A stretch of DNA of 64,000 nucleotides, taken from contig JANYKN010000140.1 of NCBI GenBank assembly GCA_025361565.1, positions 158,945-222,944 on the forward strand, given 5' to 3'. Positions 1 through 10,317 of this stretch are shown piece by piece. How positions within the stretch are numbered: the first letter of the stretch is position 1; every line of letters begins with the position of its first letter. The DNA comes from Bacteroidota bacterium. GTDB taxonomy: Bacteria; Bacteroidota; Bacteroidia; Bacteroidales; NBLH01. The notes beneath the pieces are model-generated. The model was not told the origin of the DNA. It worked only from the letters and a program-made list of their open reading frames with translations, and ran no database searches. The position numbers and the translations under genes were made by a program.

Positions 1-2103
1 TAGTACCAATGATTTAGTATAAGCTATATCTTCTTTAATTATTCCTGTAGAATCAATTGCTGAAACAAGTTGATTGTTAATTGATAAAGCGGTAATGTAG
101 ATATTTGGGGCTTGTTTTGGAGTAGAAATTGTTTTTGGATCTATTTCGATATATCCATTATCGCCACCAAAAAAAATATTTCCGTTGGGTGCTGTTGTGG
201 CACAATGATAATAAAAGCTTTTTAATGGATAATTGCGACCTATTGGGATAGTGAAGTAACCGTGACCGTGCATGTCAATTTTTATAATAGAATTGTAGGT
301 TGATGCCCAAATATTTCCATCAATGTCTTTTTGGAGGCTTATCAGTTTCTTCTGAAAACCAGTGTTGATTTCCATTTTTTTAATCTGTTTTTTTTTATGT
401 GAATATTGTATCAACAGATTTTCGGAACCAATCCATACGTCCCCGTTTTTATCTCCGATTATGCCTGATATTTCTTTGTTTTGCAATACTTTGTTAACCA
501 TTTCAATTGGTTTTTTTTCAAATGTCATTAAATCGATAATCCACAATTCTTTATGACTTCCATAAAAAATCTGATCGCCTGCATTAACTACTGTTCCATC
601 ACCATCGGTATCAATCATCATAAATTTCATTTCATTGGGATTATCCATACCAGAAACCACTTTAAATAATCCCCCTTCCCAGGCGCTTACCCAAAACGAA
701 CCGTCACCTTGACGGGCAAAACTGTTGATATAGTTAGATAAAAGCCCATTTTGTTTATTTGATGAAATAGAAAACATTTTTTGAAGTTTTTTATCCCAAA
801 TATTGATTCCTCCGGCAGTTCCGATCCAAATCCTGCCATTATTATCTTTTTCCAGGGCATATACATTATTCAATAATATCTTTTGATTTGTGTTTGAATT
901 TGCCGTGTATTTTTTTGTTTCGCCAGTTACCGGATCATGGCTAATAACTCCATAAATTGAGGCCAACCATGTTTTTCCATCCTCTTCAATTAAAATATCC
1001 CTTATTTGGTTTCCAATTTTTGGATAATTCAATGAGTAATATTCCTCATGGAACTGATACAGAAGCTGGTGGTTATCGAGTAAACTAATCCCATTTGAAG
1101 TTATAAACCACAATCGTCCTTTATTGTCTGCAAAGATTTCCCAAACCACGTTGTTCGAAAGTGTATTGTTTACAAGCGGATCGTGATAATAAGGAGTAAC
1201 ATTTTTTGACTGGGTGTTGAATATGTTTAACCCAAAATCGGTACCCAGCCACAATGTACTGTCATTTTGCCTGTAAATACATTTAATCACTTCATTGCTA
1301 AAGTTTGTATTGGTTGAGTTGTATGCAATATAACTTTCTGTTATAGTATTAAATAGGCATAAACCAGTTTCTGTGCCCACCCAAAGCAATGAATCATTAT
1401 CTTTAGAATAGGGAAGTATGGAACAGATTAAATTATTTTTCAACCATGGTTTATATTGGCCTTTGATGCTGAATGATACAAATTTATTGTTCCTGAAACG
1501 ATTAATTTTATCATAGGTTCCAACCCACATATCGCCATTTTTAGCTTGACAAAAAGCACGAACAGTATTATGGCTGATTTGACTATTAGAGGTATCAAAA
1601 TATTGATACTTGTCGAGGCCTTTATTATATATGATGAGGCCATTTGAAGTTCCAATCCAAATGTTTCCCAAATTATCTTTATATAGAGCCCTTATGGCTC
1701 TTGATATTCCGGTATTGATCCTTTCAATTTTAAAAGTATGTATGTTAATTGTGCAAAGTCCATCCCATGTTCCAACCCAGATAATGTTTCCATCATTTAA
1801 TAAAGTGCTAATATTATTTGACGGGATTGAACCAGGCTCAACCTGATTCTTGAAAACATTCATTTTATAACCATCGAACCTACAGAGCCCTTCTTGTGTT
1901 CCTATCCAAATAAATCCATGTTTATCCTGAACAATGGAATTGGTAACGCTTGAAGGCAATCCGTCCTCAACACTTAAACTTGAGAAAAAGAAAGGCTGGG
2001 CCTTTATAATAGAGAATTGTCCATTAAAAATAGTAAACAATATAGTCAGTGCAACCTGAAAATATATTGAGATATAAGCTTTATTAATTTCAATTTTTAG
2101 CAT
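1..2103 (-). CDS. Hybrid two-component system sensor (HTCS), N-terminal part, cut by window start
   Basis: The minus-strand frame from the ATG at 2103 stays open for 701 codons to base 1, so only the sensor half is present. After an N-terminal hydrophobic segment (about residues 10-30) there is a run of two-component-regulator propeller repeats with the recurring pattern G-x-I/L-W-I/V-G-T; examples read FIWIGTQEGLCRFDGY and NIWIGTSNGLIIYN. Such double-propeller sensors are the periplasmic part of HTCS proteins, which continue with a Y_Y_Y domain, a membrane segment, histidine kinase, receiver and AraC-type HTH; those parts would lie outside the window. It is transcribed away from a galactan locus starting 267 bp away, the usual arrangement of an HTCS and its target. 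In Bacteroides thetaiotaomicron an HTCS (BT4673) adjoins the galactan locus BT4667-BT4672, so control by galacto-oligosaccharides is a reasonable inference. Confidence 0.88.
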   Translation of the reverse strand, partial: MLKIEINKAYISIYFQVALTILFTIFNGQFSIIKAQPFFFSSLSVEDGLPSSVTNSIVQDKHGFIWIGTQEGLCRFDGYKMNVFKNQVEPGSIPSNNISTLLNDGNIIWVGTWDGLCTINIHTFKIERINTGISRAIRALYKDNLGNIWIGTSNGLIIYNKGLDKYQYFDTSNSQISHNTVRAFCQAKNGDMWVGTYDKINRFRNNKFVSFSIKGQYKPWLKNNLICSILPYSKDNDSLLWVGTETGLCLFNTITESYIAYNSTNTNFSNEVIKCIYRQNDSTLWLGTDFGLNIFNTQSKNVTPYYHDPLVNNTLSNNVVWEIFADNKGRLWFITSNGISLLDNHQLLYQFHEEYYSLNYPKIGNQIRDILIEEDGKTWLASIYGVISHDPVTGETKKYTANSNTNQKILLNNVYALEKDNNGRIWIGTAGGINIWDKKLQKMFSISSNKQNGLLSNYINSFARQGDGSFWVSAWEGGLFKVVSGMDNPNEMKFMMIDTDGDGTVVNAGDQIFYGSHKELWIIDLMTFEKKPIEMVNKVLQNKEISGIIGDKNGDVWIGSENLLIQYSHKKKQIKKMEINTGFQKKLISLQKDIDGNIWASTYNSIIKIDMHGHGYFTIPIGRNYPLKSFYYHCATTAPNGNIFFGGDNGYIEIDPKTISTPKQAPNIYITALSINNQLVSAIDSTGIIKEDIAYTKSLVL

Positions 2104-2310
2104 GCACAGAATCCCATATTAAAAACACTCAATAAAATTAACTATATTTTGCGTTATATCGACTTGATGTAAGAAACAAAATATAAATGGTAAGAATTGG
2201 ACAAGTTTCTAACATTCTCAAACAGAAGCATTTTGGTTATCAAAGGGCAAAATGTATGATTTGGACAATAACCTGTATGATTCTGACAGGCCTATAATTG
2301 CCAAGTCATT

Positions 2311-2318
2311 TATCTTTG
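2311..2318 (+). promoter_or_regulatory. Candidate -7 promoter box for the galactan locus
   Basis: TATCTTTG matches the Bacteroidota -7 consensus TAnnTTTG exactly and lies 52 bp upstream of the first GH53 gene. A TTG is present at 2298-2300 but is only 10 bp away, shorter than the usual 17-23 bp spacing, so no convincing -33 element was found. A weak -33 would fit a promoter that needs the HTCS regulator. Confidence 0.45.
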
Positions 2319-2370
2319 TGAAGATATATTATTTAAGCTTAACCAACTTTAATAAACAAATTAACCAACC

Positions 2371-3576
2371 ATGTTAGATATAAAAATTCATTTACTGATT
2401 GCAATCATTACCCTGTCCAATACATTCAGTTCTTGTTCAAAAAAAGATAACCCAACAATTGATCAGCCAGCCAAAGATAGTATCTCCTTTAATGAATTTG
2501 CAATGGCAGTAGATCTTTCATACGTAAACCAAGTGGAAGATCATGGAGGGATTTATTACGAAAACAAGGTAAAAAAAGATCCATATGCCATATTTAAAGA
2601 ACATGGTGCAAATATGGTTAGGCTGCGTATTTGGAACAACCCACAATGGATTAAAACGATTTATGACCAATCATCTCCTTTATACAGTGGATTTGACGAT
2701 GTAGCGAAAAGCATGCAAAGGGCAAAAACAGCTGGTCTTGCCGTAAACCTGGATTTTCATTATTCTGATGTTTGGGCCGATCCTGGAACACAAAATCCAC
2801 CCGATGCCTGGAAAAACATAACTGATATTAATGTATTGTGCGATTCGGTTTACAACTATACTTATGGTGTTTTAAATGCACTTAATAAAAAAGGATTGCT
2901 TCCGGAAATGGTGCAGATTGGAAATGAAATTAATTGTGGAATGATGGTTACCAATACTGCTGCTGGATTCCCACAATTAAATATCTGCAACGGAAATTGG
3001 GCAAACCAGGGGAAAGTGCTCAACGCAGGTATTCGAGCTGTGCGTAAAATAGATTCCGAAACATCAAAGAAAACAATAATTGCTTTGCATGTGGCAGATC
3101 CCAAAAACCTGGAATGGTGGTTTGACGGTATCATGCAAACCGCTGGAGTTATCGATTTTGATGTCATTGGATTTTCTTACTACCATATTTGGCATACAAC
3201 AATTTCGTTCACCGATCTTCCAGCTCTGGTAACTCGATTAAAAGCCAAATTCAATAAAGATATCATGATTTTGGAAACCGCATATCCATTTACATCGGCC
3301 AATAACGACAGCTACAGTAATATATATTCAAATCAGGCACCAATTGATGGTTTTCCATATACCGCAGAAGGGCAAAAGAATTTTATGACTACCCTAACTC
3401 AAAATATGATGAACGCTGGGGCAAAAGGTGTTATGTATTGGGAGCCAGCTTGGATTTCGTGTGGGATGAAAGACCTTTGGGGAACAGGATCAGCTTGGGA
3501 TAACTGTACTTTTTTCGATTTTACCGGCAATTTAACCCAGGGAATTGATTATCTGAATTATAATTATTCGAAATAA
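2371..3576 (+). CDS. GH53 arabinogalactan endo-beta-1,4-galactanase, lipoprotein
   Basis: This 401-residue protein is an endo-acting enzyme that cleaves beta-1,4-galactan, the side chain of rhamnogalacturonan I. An N-terminal hydrophobic stretch ends in a lipobox with Cys22 (FSSCSKK), so it should be anchored in the outer membrane, probably facing outwards. The GH53 signatures are present: VRLRIWNNP near residue 83, NLDFHYSDVWADP near 126-138, the acid/base glutamate in VQIGNEIN (E186), and the nucleophile glutamate in MILETAYPF (E302). Length is normal for the catalytic domain alone. It is the first gene of the locus, 47 bp before a second GH53. Surface location and the endo mode suggest it makes the oligosaccharides imported by SusC/SusD. 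Confidence 0.93.
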   Translation: MLDIKIHLLIAIITLSNTFSSCSKKDNPTIDQPAKDSISFNEFAMAVDLSYVNQVEDHGGIYYENKVKKDPYAIFKEHGANMVRLRIWNNPQWIKTIYDQSSPLYSGFDDVAKSMQRAKTAGLAVNLDFHYSDVWADPGTQNPPDAWKNITDINVLCDSVYNYTYGVLNALNKKGLLPEMVQIGNEINCGMMVTNTAAGFPQLNICNGNWANQGKVLNAGIRAVRKIDSETSKKTIIALHVADPKNLEWWFDGIMQTAGVIDFDVIGFSYYHIWHTTISFTDLPALVTRLKAKFNKDIMILETAYPFTSANNDSYSNIYSNQAPIDGFPYTAEGQKNFMTTLTQNMMNAGAKGVMYWEPAWISCGMKDLWGTGSAWDNCTFFDFTGNLTQGIDYLNYNYSK

Positions 3577-3623
3577 TAGCCTTTAACGCTTGTTATTTCC
3601 GGTTGTAATAACCATTTCTTTTC

Positions 3624-4697
3624 ATGTTAATTAAGATACATATGCAAACATTACATAAAATGTTGGTTTATATTGCTAAAACGATTGCTGTTTCCATTTT
3701 TTTATTGATTAGCAATTCAATAAAAGCCCAGAATTATGCTGTTGGAGCAGACTTGTCGTTCTTGAAACAAGCCGAAGATAATGGATTCTCATTTAAAGAA
3801 AATGGACAAAAAAAATCAGGTCTACAAATATTTAAAGATCACGGGTATAACTGGATAAGGTTGCGCTTGTTTCATACACCAACAGAATTGCCAAATAGCT
3901 TGGAATATACCATTGTACTTGCAAAAGAAGCAAAAAAACAAGGTTTCAAATTTTTACTCGATTATCATTATTCCGATACTTGGGCAGATCCACAAAAACA
4001 ATTTACGCCAAAAGCTTGGGAAGGAAAGTCGCATGCCGATTTGGTGCAAGCGGTTTTTGAATATACAAAAAATACAATGATTGCTTTTCGCGATTCCGGA
4101 GTTTTTCCAGATATGGTGCAGGTTGGTAACGAAATTAGCAACGGTATGCTTTGGCCCGATGGAAAGCTTCCTGATAACTGGAATAATTTTGCCGAATTAT
4201 TGCAAAGTGGAATTAATGGAGTTTATGCTGGTTGCGGCAATTATCCTTGTCCCCAAATTATGATACATATTGATAAAGGCGGCGACAAAGAATTTACCAA
4301 ATATTTCTTTGATAAAATCAACTCGTATTCAATAAAGTTTGATGTAATCGGACAATCCTATTATCCTTGGTGGCATGGTAGTTTGCTCAGTTTGAGGGAA
4401 TGTTTGAATTATACTGCCAATGAATATAAAAAGGACATTATTGTTGTTGAAGCCGCCTATAACTGGACTCCAACCGAATATATAAACAAAAATGCTCCTT
4501 TCACTGAATCGCCCGAGGGCCAAAAACAGTTTTTGGAAGAAGTGAACCAGATTGTAATGATGGTTCCTGATAATAAAGGTGTTGGCGTTTTCTGGTGGGA
4601 GCCTGCTGTTTCGCATCATGGTTCGAGGAGTTATTTTGACGAAAAAGGAAATGTATTACCAGTAATCAATGTTTTTGACAAATTCACAAGAAAGTAA
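3624..4697 (+). CDS. GH53 endo-beta-1,4-galactanase, secreted (second copy)
   Basis: This 357-residue GH53 protein is a diverged paralogue of the preceding gene. It keeps the same catalytic framework: WIRLRLFHTP near residue 77, LLDYHYSDTWADP near 111, acid/base E170 in VQVGNEIS, and nucleophile E276 in IIVVEAAYNW. It has a signal peptide ending at about SIKA-QNY with no lipobox cysteine, so it is predicted to be periplasmic or secreted, unlike the lipoprotein copy. Possible starts are ATG 3624, 3642 or 3660; all keep the signal peptide. It is 37 bp before the GH2 gene. The different anchoring suggests division of labour, with surface cleavage by the first copy and periplasmic trimming by this one, but localisation is inferred. 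Confidence 0.92.
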   Translation: MLIKIHMQTLHKMLVYIAKTIAVSIFLLISNSIKAQNYAVGADLSFLKQAEDNGFSFKENGQKKSGLQIFKDHGYNWIRLRLFHTPTELPNSLEYTIVLAKEAKKQGFKFLLDYHYSDTWADPQKQFTPKAWEGKSHADLVQAVFEYTKNTMIAFRDSGVFPDMVQVGNEISNGMLWPDGKLPDNWNNFAELLQSGINGVYAGCGNYPCPQIMIHIDKGGDKEFTKYFFDKINSYSIKFDVIGQSYYPWWHGSLLSLRECLNYTANEYKKDIIVVEAAYNWTPTEYINKNAPFTESPEGQKQFLEEVNQIVMMVPDNKGVGVFWWEPAVSHHGSRSYFDEKGNVLPVINVFDKFTRK

Positions 4698-4734
4698 TAG
4701 AAATTGAAAATGTTTGACCTATAACTAATTACAA

Positions 4735-7152
4735 ATGAAACCAATACTTAAAAATCAGTTTTATATAAAAAGGCTTAAGCAACTAATCCCGATTGTTATC
4801 ATACTTTTTCAGTTATCTTGCAAAAATGTTTTACATACAAGCCAGACTGAACCTGCAAATAAGCTTTTCAATGACAATTGGGAATTTGTAAAAGACATCA
4901 ATGTAAAAATTGACAGTTCGCTGTTTTTAAAAGAAAACAACAACAATTGGCAAAAAGTGGAACTTCCACACACCGCACAAATTGAACCATTGGTTATTAA
5001 AGGTGCGCAATGGCAAGGCATCTGTTATTACCGAAAATTCTTTCAGCTGCCCACTGAAAGTAAAGGTCAACATATTGCCATTAAATTTGAAGGCGCCATG
5101 CAGGTTGCCGAAGTTTATTTGAACAACAAACTAGTTAAAACAAATTTTGGAGGCTATTTGCCATTTTATATTGATATCACAGACATTATAGATTTTGAAA
5201 ACGAGAATTGCTTAGTTGTTAAGTTGGACAACCGCAATAATCCGAATGTACCGCCAGGAAAACCGGTTGAAGATTTGGACTTCAATATTTATAGCGGTAT
5301 TTACAGAAATGTTTGGTTGTTGGTTACAGATAAACTACACATTTCAGATCCGATAGACGCCAATAAAATTGCAGGTGGTGGCGTTTTTATCACTTTTCCG
5401 GAAGTCAATAATGATCTTGCAAAAATCAATGTTGATGTTGATGTAAAAAATGATCACAACGAAAAATCAAATGCATCGATTGAAGCCATATTAATAGATA
5501 AAAAAGGCCAAACGGTAGAAAAGACTTCTTCTTCGGCCCAAGAAATTCAAGCCAATCAAAGCACTGTTTTTCAGGCTAAATTTGAAATCAAATCGCCCAA
5601 TTTATGGTCGCCCGATTCACCATATCTTTATAGTTTGAAGATTAACGTTTTAAAAGATGGTCGAATTGTTGATTCACAGACCCAACCTGTCGGCTTGCGA
5701 TCATTTGGTTTTTCTGCCAAAAATGGTTTTATCCTTAACGGGAAAAAATTAAAACTCAGAGGAACCAATAGGCACCAAGAGTATCCTTATATTGGTTATG
5801 CGTTATCCGATAATGCCAATTATCGCGATGCCTACAAAATAAAACAGGCAGGATTTAATTTTGTCCGTCTTTCGCATTATCCGCAAACGGAATCGTTTAT
5901 TTCAGCTTGTGACGAATTGGGTATTTTGGTAATGGATGCCATTCCTGGCTGGCAGTTTTTTGGCGATTCTACATTTCAGGACAATGCAATTCAGGATGTA
6001 CGCAAAATGATTAGAAGGGATCGGAACCATCCGTCCATCATCATTTGGGAAGCTTCCTTGAATGAATCTGGAATGAACAAGGAATTTATGCAAAAAGCCA
6101 ACAACGCGGTGCATGAAGAATATCCTGGCAAAGATGTTTATACAAGTGGTTGGATTGATGATGTTTACGATATTTTTATACCCGCTCGTCAACATTCAAA
6201 ACCACCTTATTACTGGAATAAGTACGATAAAAATAAACCACTGTTGGTTGCGGAATATGGCGATTGGGAGTATTATGCACAAAATGCCGGGTTTAACCAA
6301 AAAGAATTTAAAAATCTTTCGGAAGAACAACGAACTTCGAGACAGTTGAGAGGTTTTGGACAGAAGCGCCTTTTGCAACAGGCGATTAATTACCAGGAAT
6401 CGCACAACGATAATTTAAACGGAAATGCGGTTGGCGATGCCAATTGGCTTATGTTTGATTACAACCGTGGTTATGCTCCTGATATTGAGTCTTCGGGCAT
6501 TATGGACATATTCCGTTTGCCTAAGTTTGCTTGGTATTTTTATAAAAGCCAAATAAATATTGACAAAAATGAACCAACGGATTTCAATAAGCCAATGATT
6601 TTTATTTCTAATTTTTATAACGATCCATCATTTCTGGAAATAAAAGTCTATAGCAATTGCAGCGAGGTTGAATTGTTGTTGAACGGTAAAACTGTTGAAA
6701 AACGGAAACCAGATATCGACAAAAACTCAACAAATCTCACTCATCCACCTTTTACTTTTAAGCTTAAAGACTTTGTGCCGGGTGAGTTGCAGGCAAAAGG
6801 ATATCTTAATGGAAATGTGGTGGTAAGTGCCATTCGAAGAACTCCATTGAATGCCGTTGGAATAAAACTGTGGATTGACGAAAGTGGTAAACAAATTGAA
6901 AAAGCATCCAACGATATTGTATTTCTGCATGCTGCGATTATTGATGTAAATGGTACAATTATTCCAGATGCAGTTAACAATATTTTGTTTTCTGTTAATG
7001 GTGATGCGACTTTGGTTGGGGTAAACCCAATTGAAGCTGAGGCGGGCATAGCCAGTATCTTGTTAAAAGCGGGCAAAAACGGAGGCGAAATAAAAATTTC
7101 AGCTTCTTCGGAAGGTTTAAAATTAGGTGAATTGAAGCTTGTGCTGCCCTGA
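4735..7152 (+). CDS. GH2 beta-galactosidase, lipoprotein
   Basis: An 805-residue glycoside hydrolase family 2 enzyme that would release galactose from the non-reducing end of galacto-oligosaccharides. A signal segment ends at Cys29 (FQLSCKN), so it is a predicted lipoprotein. The order is an N-terminal jelly-roll sugar-binding domain (about residues 45-200), an immunoglobulin-like domain (about 210-330), a TIM barrel (about 335-620) and C-terminal beta domains. The acid/base glutamate is E444 in the SLNE of the RDRNHPSIIIWEASLNE region, and the nucleophile is E507 in LLVAEYGDW. Galactan specificity is inferred from the two GH53 genes directly upstream; GH2 also includes mannosidases and glucuronidases. 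It corresponds in role to the GH2 enzyme of the B. thetaiotaomicron galactan locus. Confidence 0.9.
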   Translation: MKPILKNQFYIKRLKQLIPIVIILFQLSCKNVLHTSQTEPANKLFNDNWEFVKDINVKIDSSLFLKENNNNWQKVELPHTAQIEPLVIKGAQWQGICYYRKFFQLPTESKGQHIAIKFEGAMQVAEVYLNNKLVKTNFGGYLPFYIDITDIIDFENENCLVVKLDNRNNPNVPPGKPVEDLDFNIYSGIYRNVWLLVTDKLHISDPIDANKIAGGGVFITFPEVNNDLAKINVDVDVKNDHNEKSNASIEAILIDKKGQTVEKTSSSAQEIQANQSTVFQAKFEIKSPNLWSPDSPYLYSLKINVLKDGRIVDSQTQPVGLRSFGFSAKNGFILNGKKLKLRGTNRHQEYPYIGYALSDNANYRDAYKIKQAGFNFVRLSHYPQTESFISACDELGILVMDAIPGWQFFGDSTFQDNAIQDVRKMIRRDRNHPSIIIWEASLNESGMNKEFMQKANNAVHEEYPGKDVYTSGWIDDVYDIFIPARQHSKPPYYWNKYDKNKPLLVAEYGDWEYYAQNAGFNQKEFKNLSEEQRTSRQLRGFGQKRLLQQAINYQESHNDNLNGNAVGDANWLMFDYNRGYAPDIESSGIMDIFRLPKFAWYFYKSQINIDKNEPTDFNKPMIFISNFYNDPSFLEIKVYSNCSEVELLLNGKTVEKRKPDIDKNSTNLTHPPFTFKLKDFVPGELQAKGYLNGNVVVSAIRRTPLNAVGIKLWIDESGKQIEKASNDIVFLHAAIIDVNGTIIPDAVNNILFSVNGDATLVGVNPIEAEAGIASILLKAGKNGGEIKISASSEGLKLGELKLVLP

Positions 7153-7322
7153 TTTCAAGGACCAAATATCCAAATTTTAAAATTAATAAGTGATGCATAA
7201 CTTAATATTTTGATTCAAGTACTTTTTGAAATGCCTTAATTCAGATTGAAATTGATTGTGTTTGTGTTTGCTGATTTAAGGGAATGGTAAAACAATTTAA
7301 TATATTTTTAAACCTAAATTTT

Positions 7323-10289
7323 ATGAAAAACAGTTTATTCAAAGCAAAATTGTTGGGCTTGGTGCTGATGTGGGGATTTTCCCTTTCGGTATTTGCCCAG
7401 GAACATGAATTGACCGGACAAGTTTTAGATGCCGGTAACAGCAGCCCAGTTCCAGGCGTAAGTGTGGTTGTCAAGGGAACTTCAAATGGAACAATCACCG
7501 ATTTGGATGGTAATTTTAAATTAAGTGTTGCCAGTAACGACACAATTGCCTTTTCGTCGGTTGGTTTTATAACACAGAATATTTTTGCAGGGAGCTTTAA
7601 CTCTTTAAAAGTAATGCTTGAACCTCAGAATGAAGCAATTGGAGAAGTTGTGGTAATTGGTTATGGGCAGGTTCGGAAAAAAGACTTGACTGGTGCAGTA
7701 ACAACAATCGGAAGCAAAGAATTTGCCAAAGGTTCAATAACAAATGCAGAACAGTTGATTGCCAATAAAATACCTGGGGTACAGGTTATTCCATCGAGTG
7801 GAAAACCTGGTGCTGGGAGTTCGTTCCTTATTCGTGGAGGCGCTTCACTCAATGCCAGCAACGACCCACTTGTGGTAATCGATGGGGTACCAATTGAAGG
7901 TCAAGGTGATGGTACAGGATTCCTGAGCCAATTGAACCCCAACGATATTGAATCATTTACTGTACTAAAAGATGCTTCTGCATCAGCAATTTATGGATCG
8001 AGGGCTTCAAACGGGGTAATCCTTATCACTACCAATAAAGGCGTAGCCGGAAAGTTGAAGATTTCAGCATCAACAAAATCGTCAATGGCAACAATTTACA
8101 AAAAGATTCCGGTTTTGAATGCCGGTGAATTCAAAGATGTAGCAAAGTTAGCAGCTGATTATACAGGCATAACATATGAATCGTTGGCTCTTGGAAATTC
8201 TGAAACCGATTGGCAGGATGAAATTTTCAGGCAAGCATTTACCACCGATAATTCCATTACTTTTAGCGGCGGGATTAAAAAATTGCCTTATCGGCTTTCT
8301 GTTGGCTATCTGAACCAGGACGGAATATTGTTAACCAGCAATTATGAGCGCATCACAACCATGCTAAATATAAATCCAACATTTTTTGATGATCACCTTA
8401 AAGTTAATTTTAACATGAAGGGTTCAATCGAAAATGATCAGATTGCGGATAGCCGTGCCATTAGCAGCGCTATTACTTTCGATCCAACCCAACCGGTAAG
8501 AACCGAAACTTCAAATTTTGGAGGTTATTTCGAATACGAGCAATATGCTTCAAATCCAGCAAACCTTCATGGCCATTACAATCCAGTTGGAATGCTTGAA
8601 CAGGTTGATAATCATAAAAATACGTATAGAAATATTGGCAATATTCAACTCGATTATAAGTTGCATTTCCTGCCTGATTTGCACCTGAATATCAATACCG
8701 GATATGATTTTTCAAACTCGAAAACCAGTTATTTTATGCCCGAAACAGCTTTTGAGCAGAATATAGCTGGTGGTAGCATTTATAACGCTGATCCTTACCA
8801 GGAAATACGCAACATGTATTTCGAAGCTTTCGCCAATTATGTAAAAGATTTAAAATCGATTGATAGCCGTGTGGATGCGATGGTTGGTTATTCGTACAAC
8901 GATTTTTTAACAACCATTCATTATTACGAAAGCTATAACGCTGCCGGTGAGTTACAACCCAATACAACTCCAACTTATGCATTTAATAAACCGCAACATA
9001 CGCTAATTTCGTTCTATGCCCGTGCCAACTATTATTTTAAAGACCGTTATTTGTTAACTGCCACTTTACGTGACGATGGTTCATCGCGTTTTTCCGAAAA
9101 TAACCGCTGGGGACTTTTCCCTTCAGTTGCGTTTGCATGGAAAATAAACCAAGAAGGCTTTATGAAAAATGCTAAAATCCTTTCGGATCTGAAACTCCGC
9201 ATTGGATATGGCGTTACCGGCCAGCAGGATGGAATTGGTAACTACGATTATATTCCTACCTATTCGCAAGGAAGCCAAACAGAACAGTATTTAATTGGAA
9301 ACACTTTCTATACCAGGTCTTTCCCTTCAGCTGCCGACCGCAACCGTAAATGGGAACAAACAGCAACTTCGAATATAGGAATGGACTTTGGATTTTATGA
9401 AAACAGGATTTCAGGTACTATTGATGGTTACATCAAAAAAACCACCGACTTGTTAAATACAGTAAACGTTCCATTGGGAACAGATTTTACCGGATCCATA
9501 ACAAAAAATATTGGAAGCATGGAAAACAGGGGCGTGGAGTTCACTTTAAAAGCTCAGCCTATTAAAACTAAAGATCTGACATGGGATTTGGGCTTTAATA
9601 TTGCCTATAATGTAAACGAAATTACCAATCTTTCAATGGTAGCCGACAGTGCTGTTGGTTTGGTTAGTGGAAGTTACCTTGTTAACACCGTTGGTTACAG
9701 CCGCAACGTATTTTATTTGTATCACCAGGTTTACGATAAAGACGGAAGCCCCATAGAAGAATCAATGCTAGATATGAACAACGATGGTTTGATAAACGAT
9801 AAAGATCGATATCGTTCGCATAGTTCAATACCTAAATACCTAATTGGATTTAATACCAATCTGCGATACAAAAACTTTACAGCAGGTTTTTCTTGTCATT
9901 CCAATCTTGGACACTATATGTATTTCCGTCCAAACGACAATTTGGTAGCGGTTTACGGATGGAATGTTCCCAACAACCTGAATACCATGTATTACAAAAC
10001 TGAATTCAAATCGAGTACAAATCAGTCGCAACAATACAGCGATTATTACCTGCAAAATGCTTCTTTCCTAAAAATTGACAATATTAATGTAGGATATGAA
10101 TTTGAAAATTTGTTCAAAAGCTTTAGCGGAAATGCTGCATTGCGCATTAATGCCTCTGTCCAGAATGCATTGATTATCACCAAATATTCCGGCCAGGATC
10201 CTGAAGCAAGCTGGAACTGGGGCGTGGATTATGGAACCAGTTATCCGGTTCCTAGGACCTATACACTTGGATTAGCTCTTGATTTTTAA
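7323..10289 (+). CDS. susC-like: SusC/RagA-family TonB-dependent outer-membrane transporter
   Basis: The outer-membrane beta-barrel that imports oligosaccharides using TonB energy. The start at 7323 is preferred over an in-frame ATG at 7284 because MKNSLFKAK begins a normal signal peptide ending at VFAQ; this gives 988 residues. A CarboxypepD_reg-like domain (ELTGQVLDAG to GNFKLSV) is followed by the SusC plug signature VVVIGYGQVRKKDLTGAV, the plug domain with the typical SASAIYGSRASNGVILITT motif region, and a barrel ending in TYTLGLALDF with a terminal aromatic residue. It lies 28 bp before SusD. A 170-bp gap separates it from GH2, longer than other gaps in the locus, which leaves room for a second promoter although none was recognised. 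Confidence 0.96.
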   Translation: MKNSLFKAKLLGLVLMWGFSLSVFAQEHELTGQVLDAGNSSPVPGVSVVVKGTSNGTITDLDGNFKLSVASNDTIAFSSVGFITQNIFAGSFNSLKVMLEPQNEAIGEVVVIGYGQVRKKDLTGAVTTIGSKEFAKGSITNAEQLIANKIPGVQVIPSSGKPGAGSSFLIRGGASLNASNDPLVVIDGVPIEGQGDGTGFLSQLNPNDIESFTVLKDASASAIYGSRASNGVILITTNKGVAGKLKISASTKSSMATIYKKIPVLNAGEFKDVAKLAADYTGITYESLALGNSETDWQDEIFRQAFTTDNSITFSGGIKKLPYRLSVGYLNQDGILLTSNYERITTMLNINPTFFDDHLKVNFNMKGSIENDQIADSRAISSAITFDPTQPVRTETSNFGGYFEYEQYASNPANLHGHYNPVGMLEQVDNHKNTYRNIGNIQLDYKLHFLPDLHLNINTGYDFSNSKTSYFMPETAFEQNIAGGSIYNADPYQEIRNMYFEAFANYVKDLKSIDSRVDAMVGYSYNDFLTTIHYYESYNAAGELQPNTTPTYAFNKPQHTLISFYARANYYFKDRYLLTATLRDDGSSRFSENNRWGLFPSVAFAWKINQEGFMKNAKILSDLKLRIGYGVTGQQDGIGNYDYIPTYSQGSQTEQYLIGNTFYTRSFPSAADRNRKWEQTATSNIGMDFGFYENRISGTIDGYIKKTTDLLNTVNVPLGTDFTGSITKNIGSMENRGVEFTLKAQPIKTKDLTWDLGFNIAYNVNEITNLSMVADSAVGLVSGSYLVNTVGYSRNVFYLYHQVYDKDGSPIEESMLDMNNDGLINDKDRYRSHSSIPKYLIGFNTNLRYKNFTAGFSCHSNLGHYMYFRPNDNLVAVYGWNVPNNLNTMYYKTEFKSSTNQSQQYSDYYLQNASFLKIDNINVGYEFENLFKSFSGNAALRINASVQNALIITKYSGQDPEASWNWGVDYGTSYPVPRTYTLGLALDF

Positions 10290-10317
10290 TTGTTTAACGA
10301 TTTAAAAGAAATTTAAA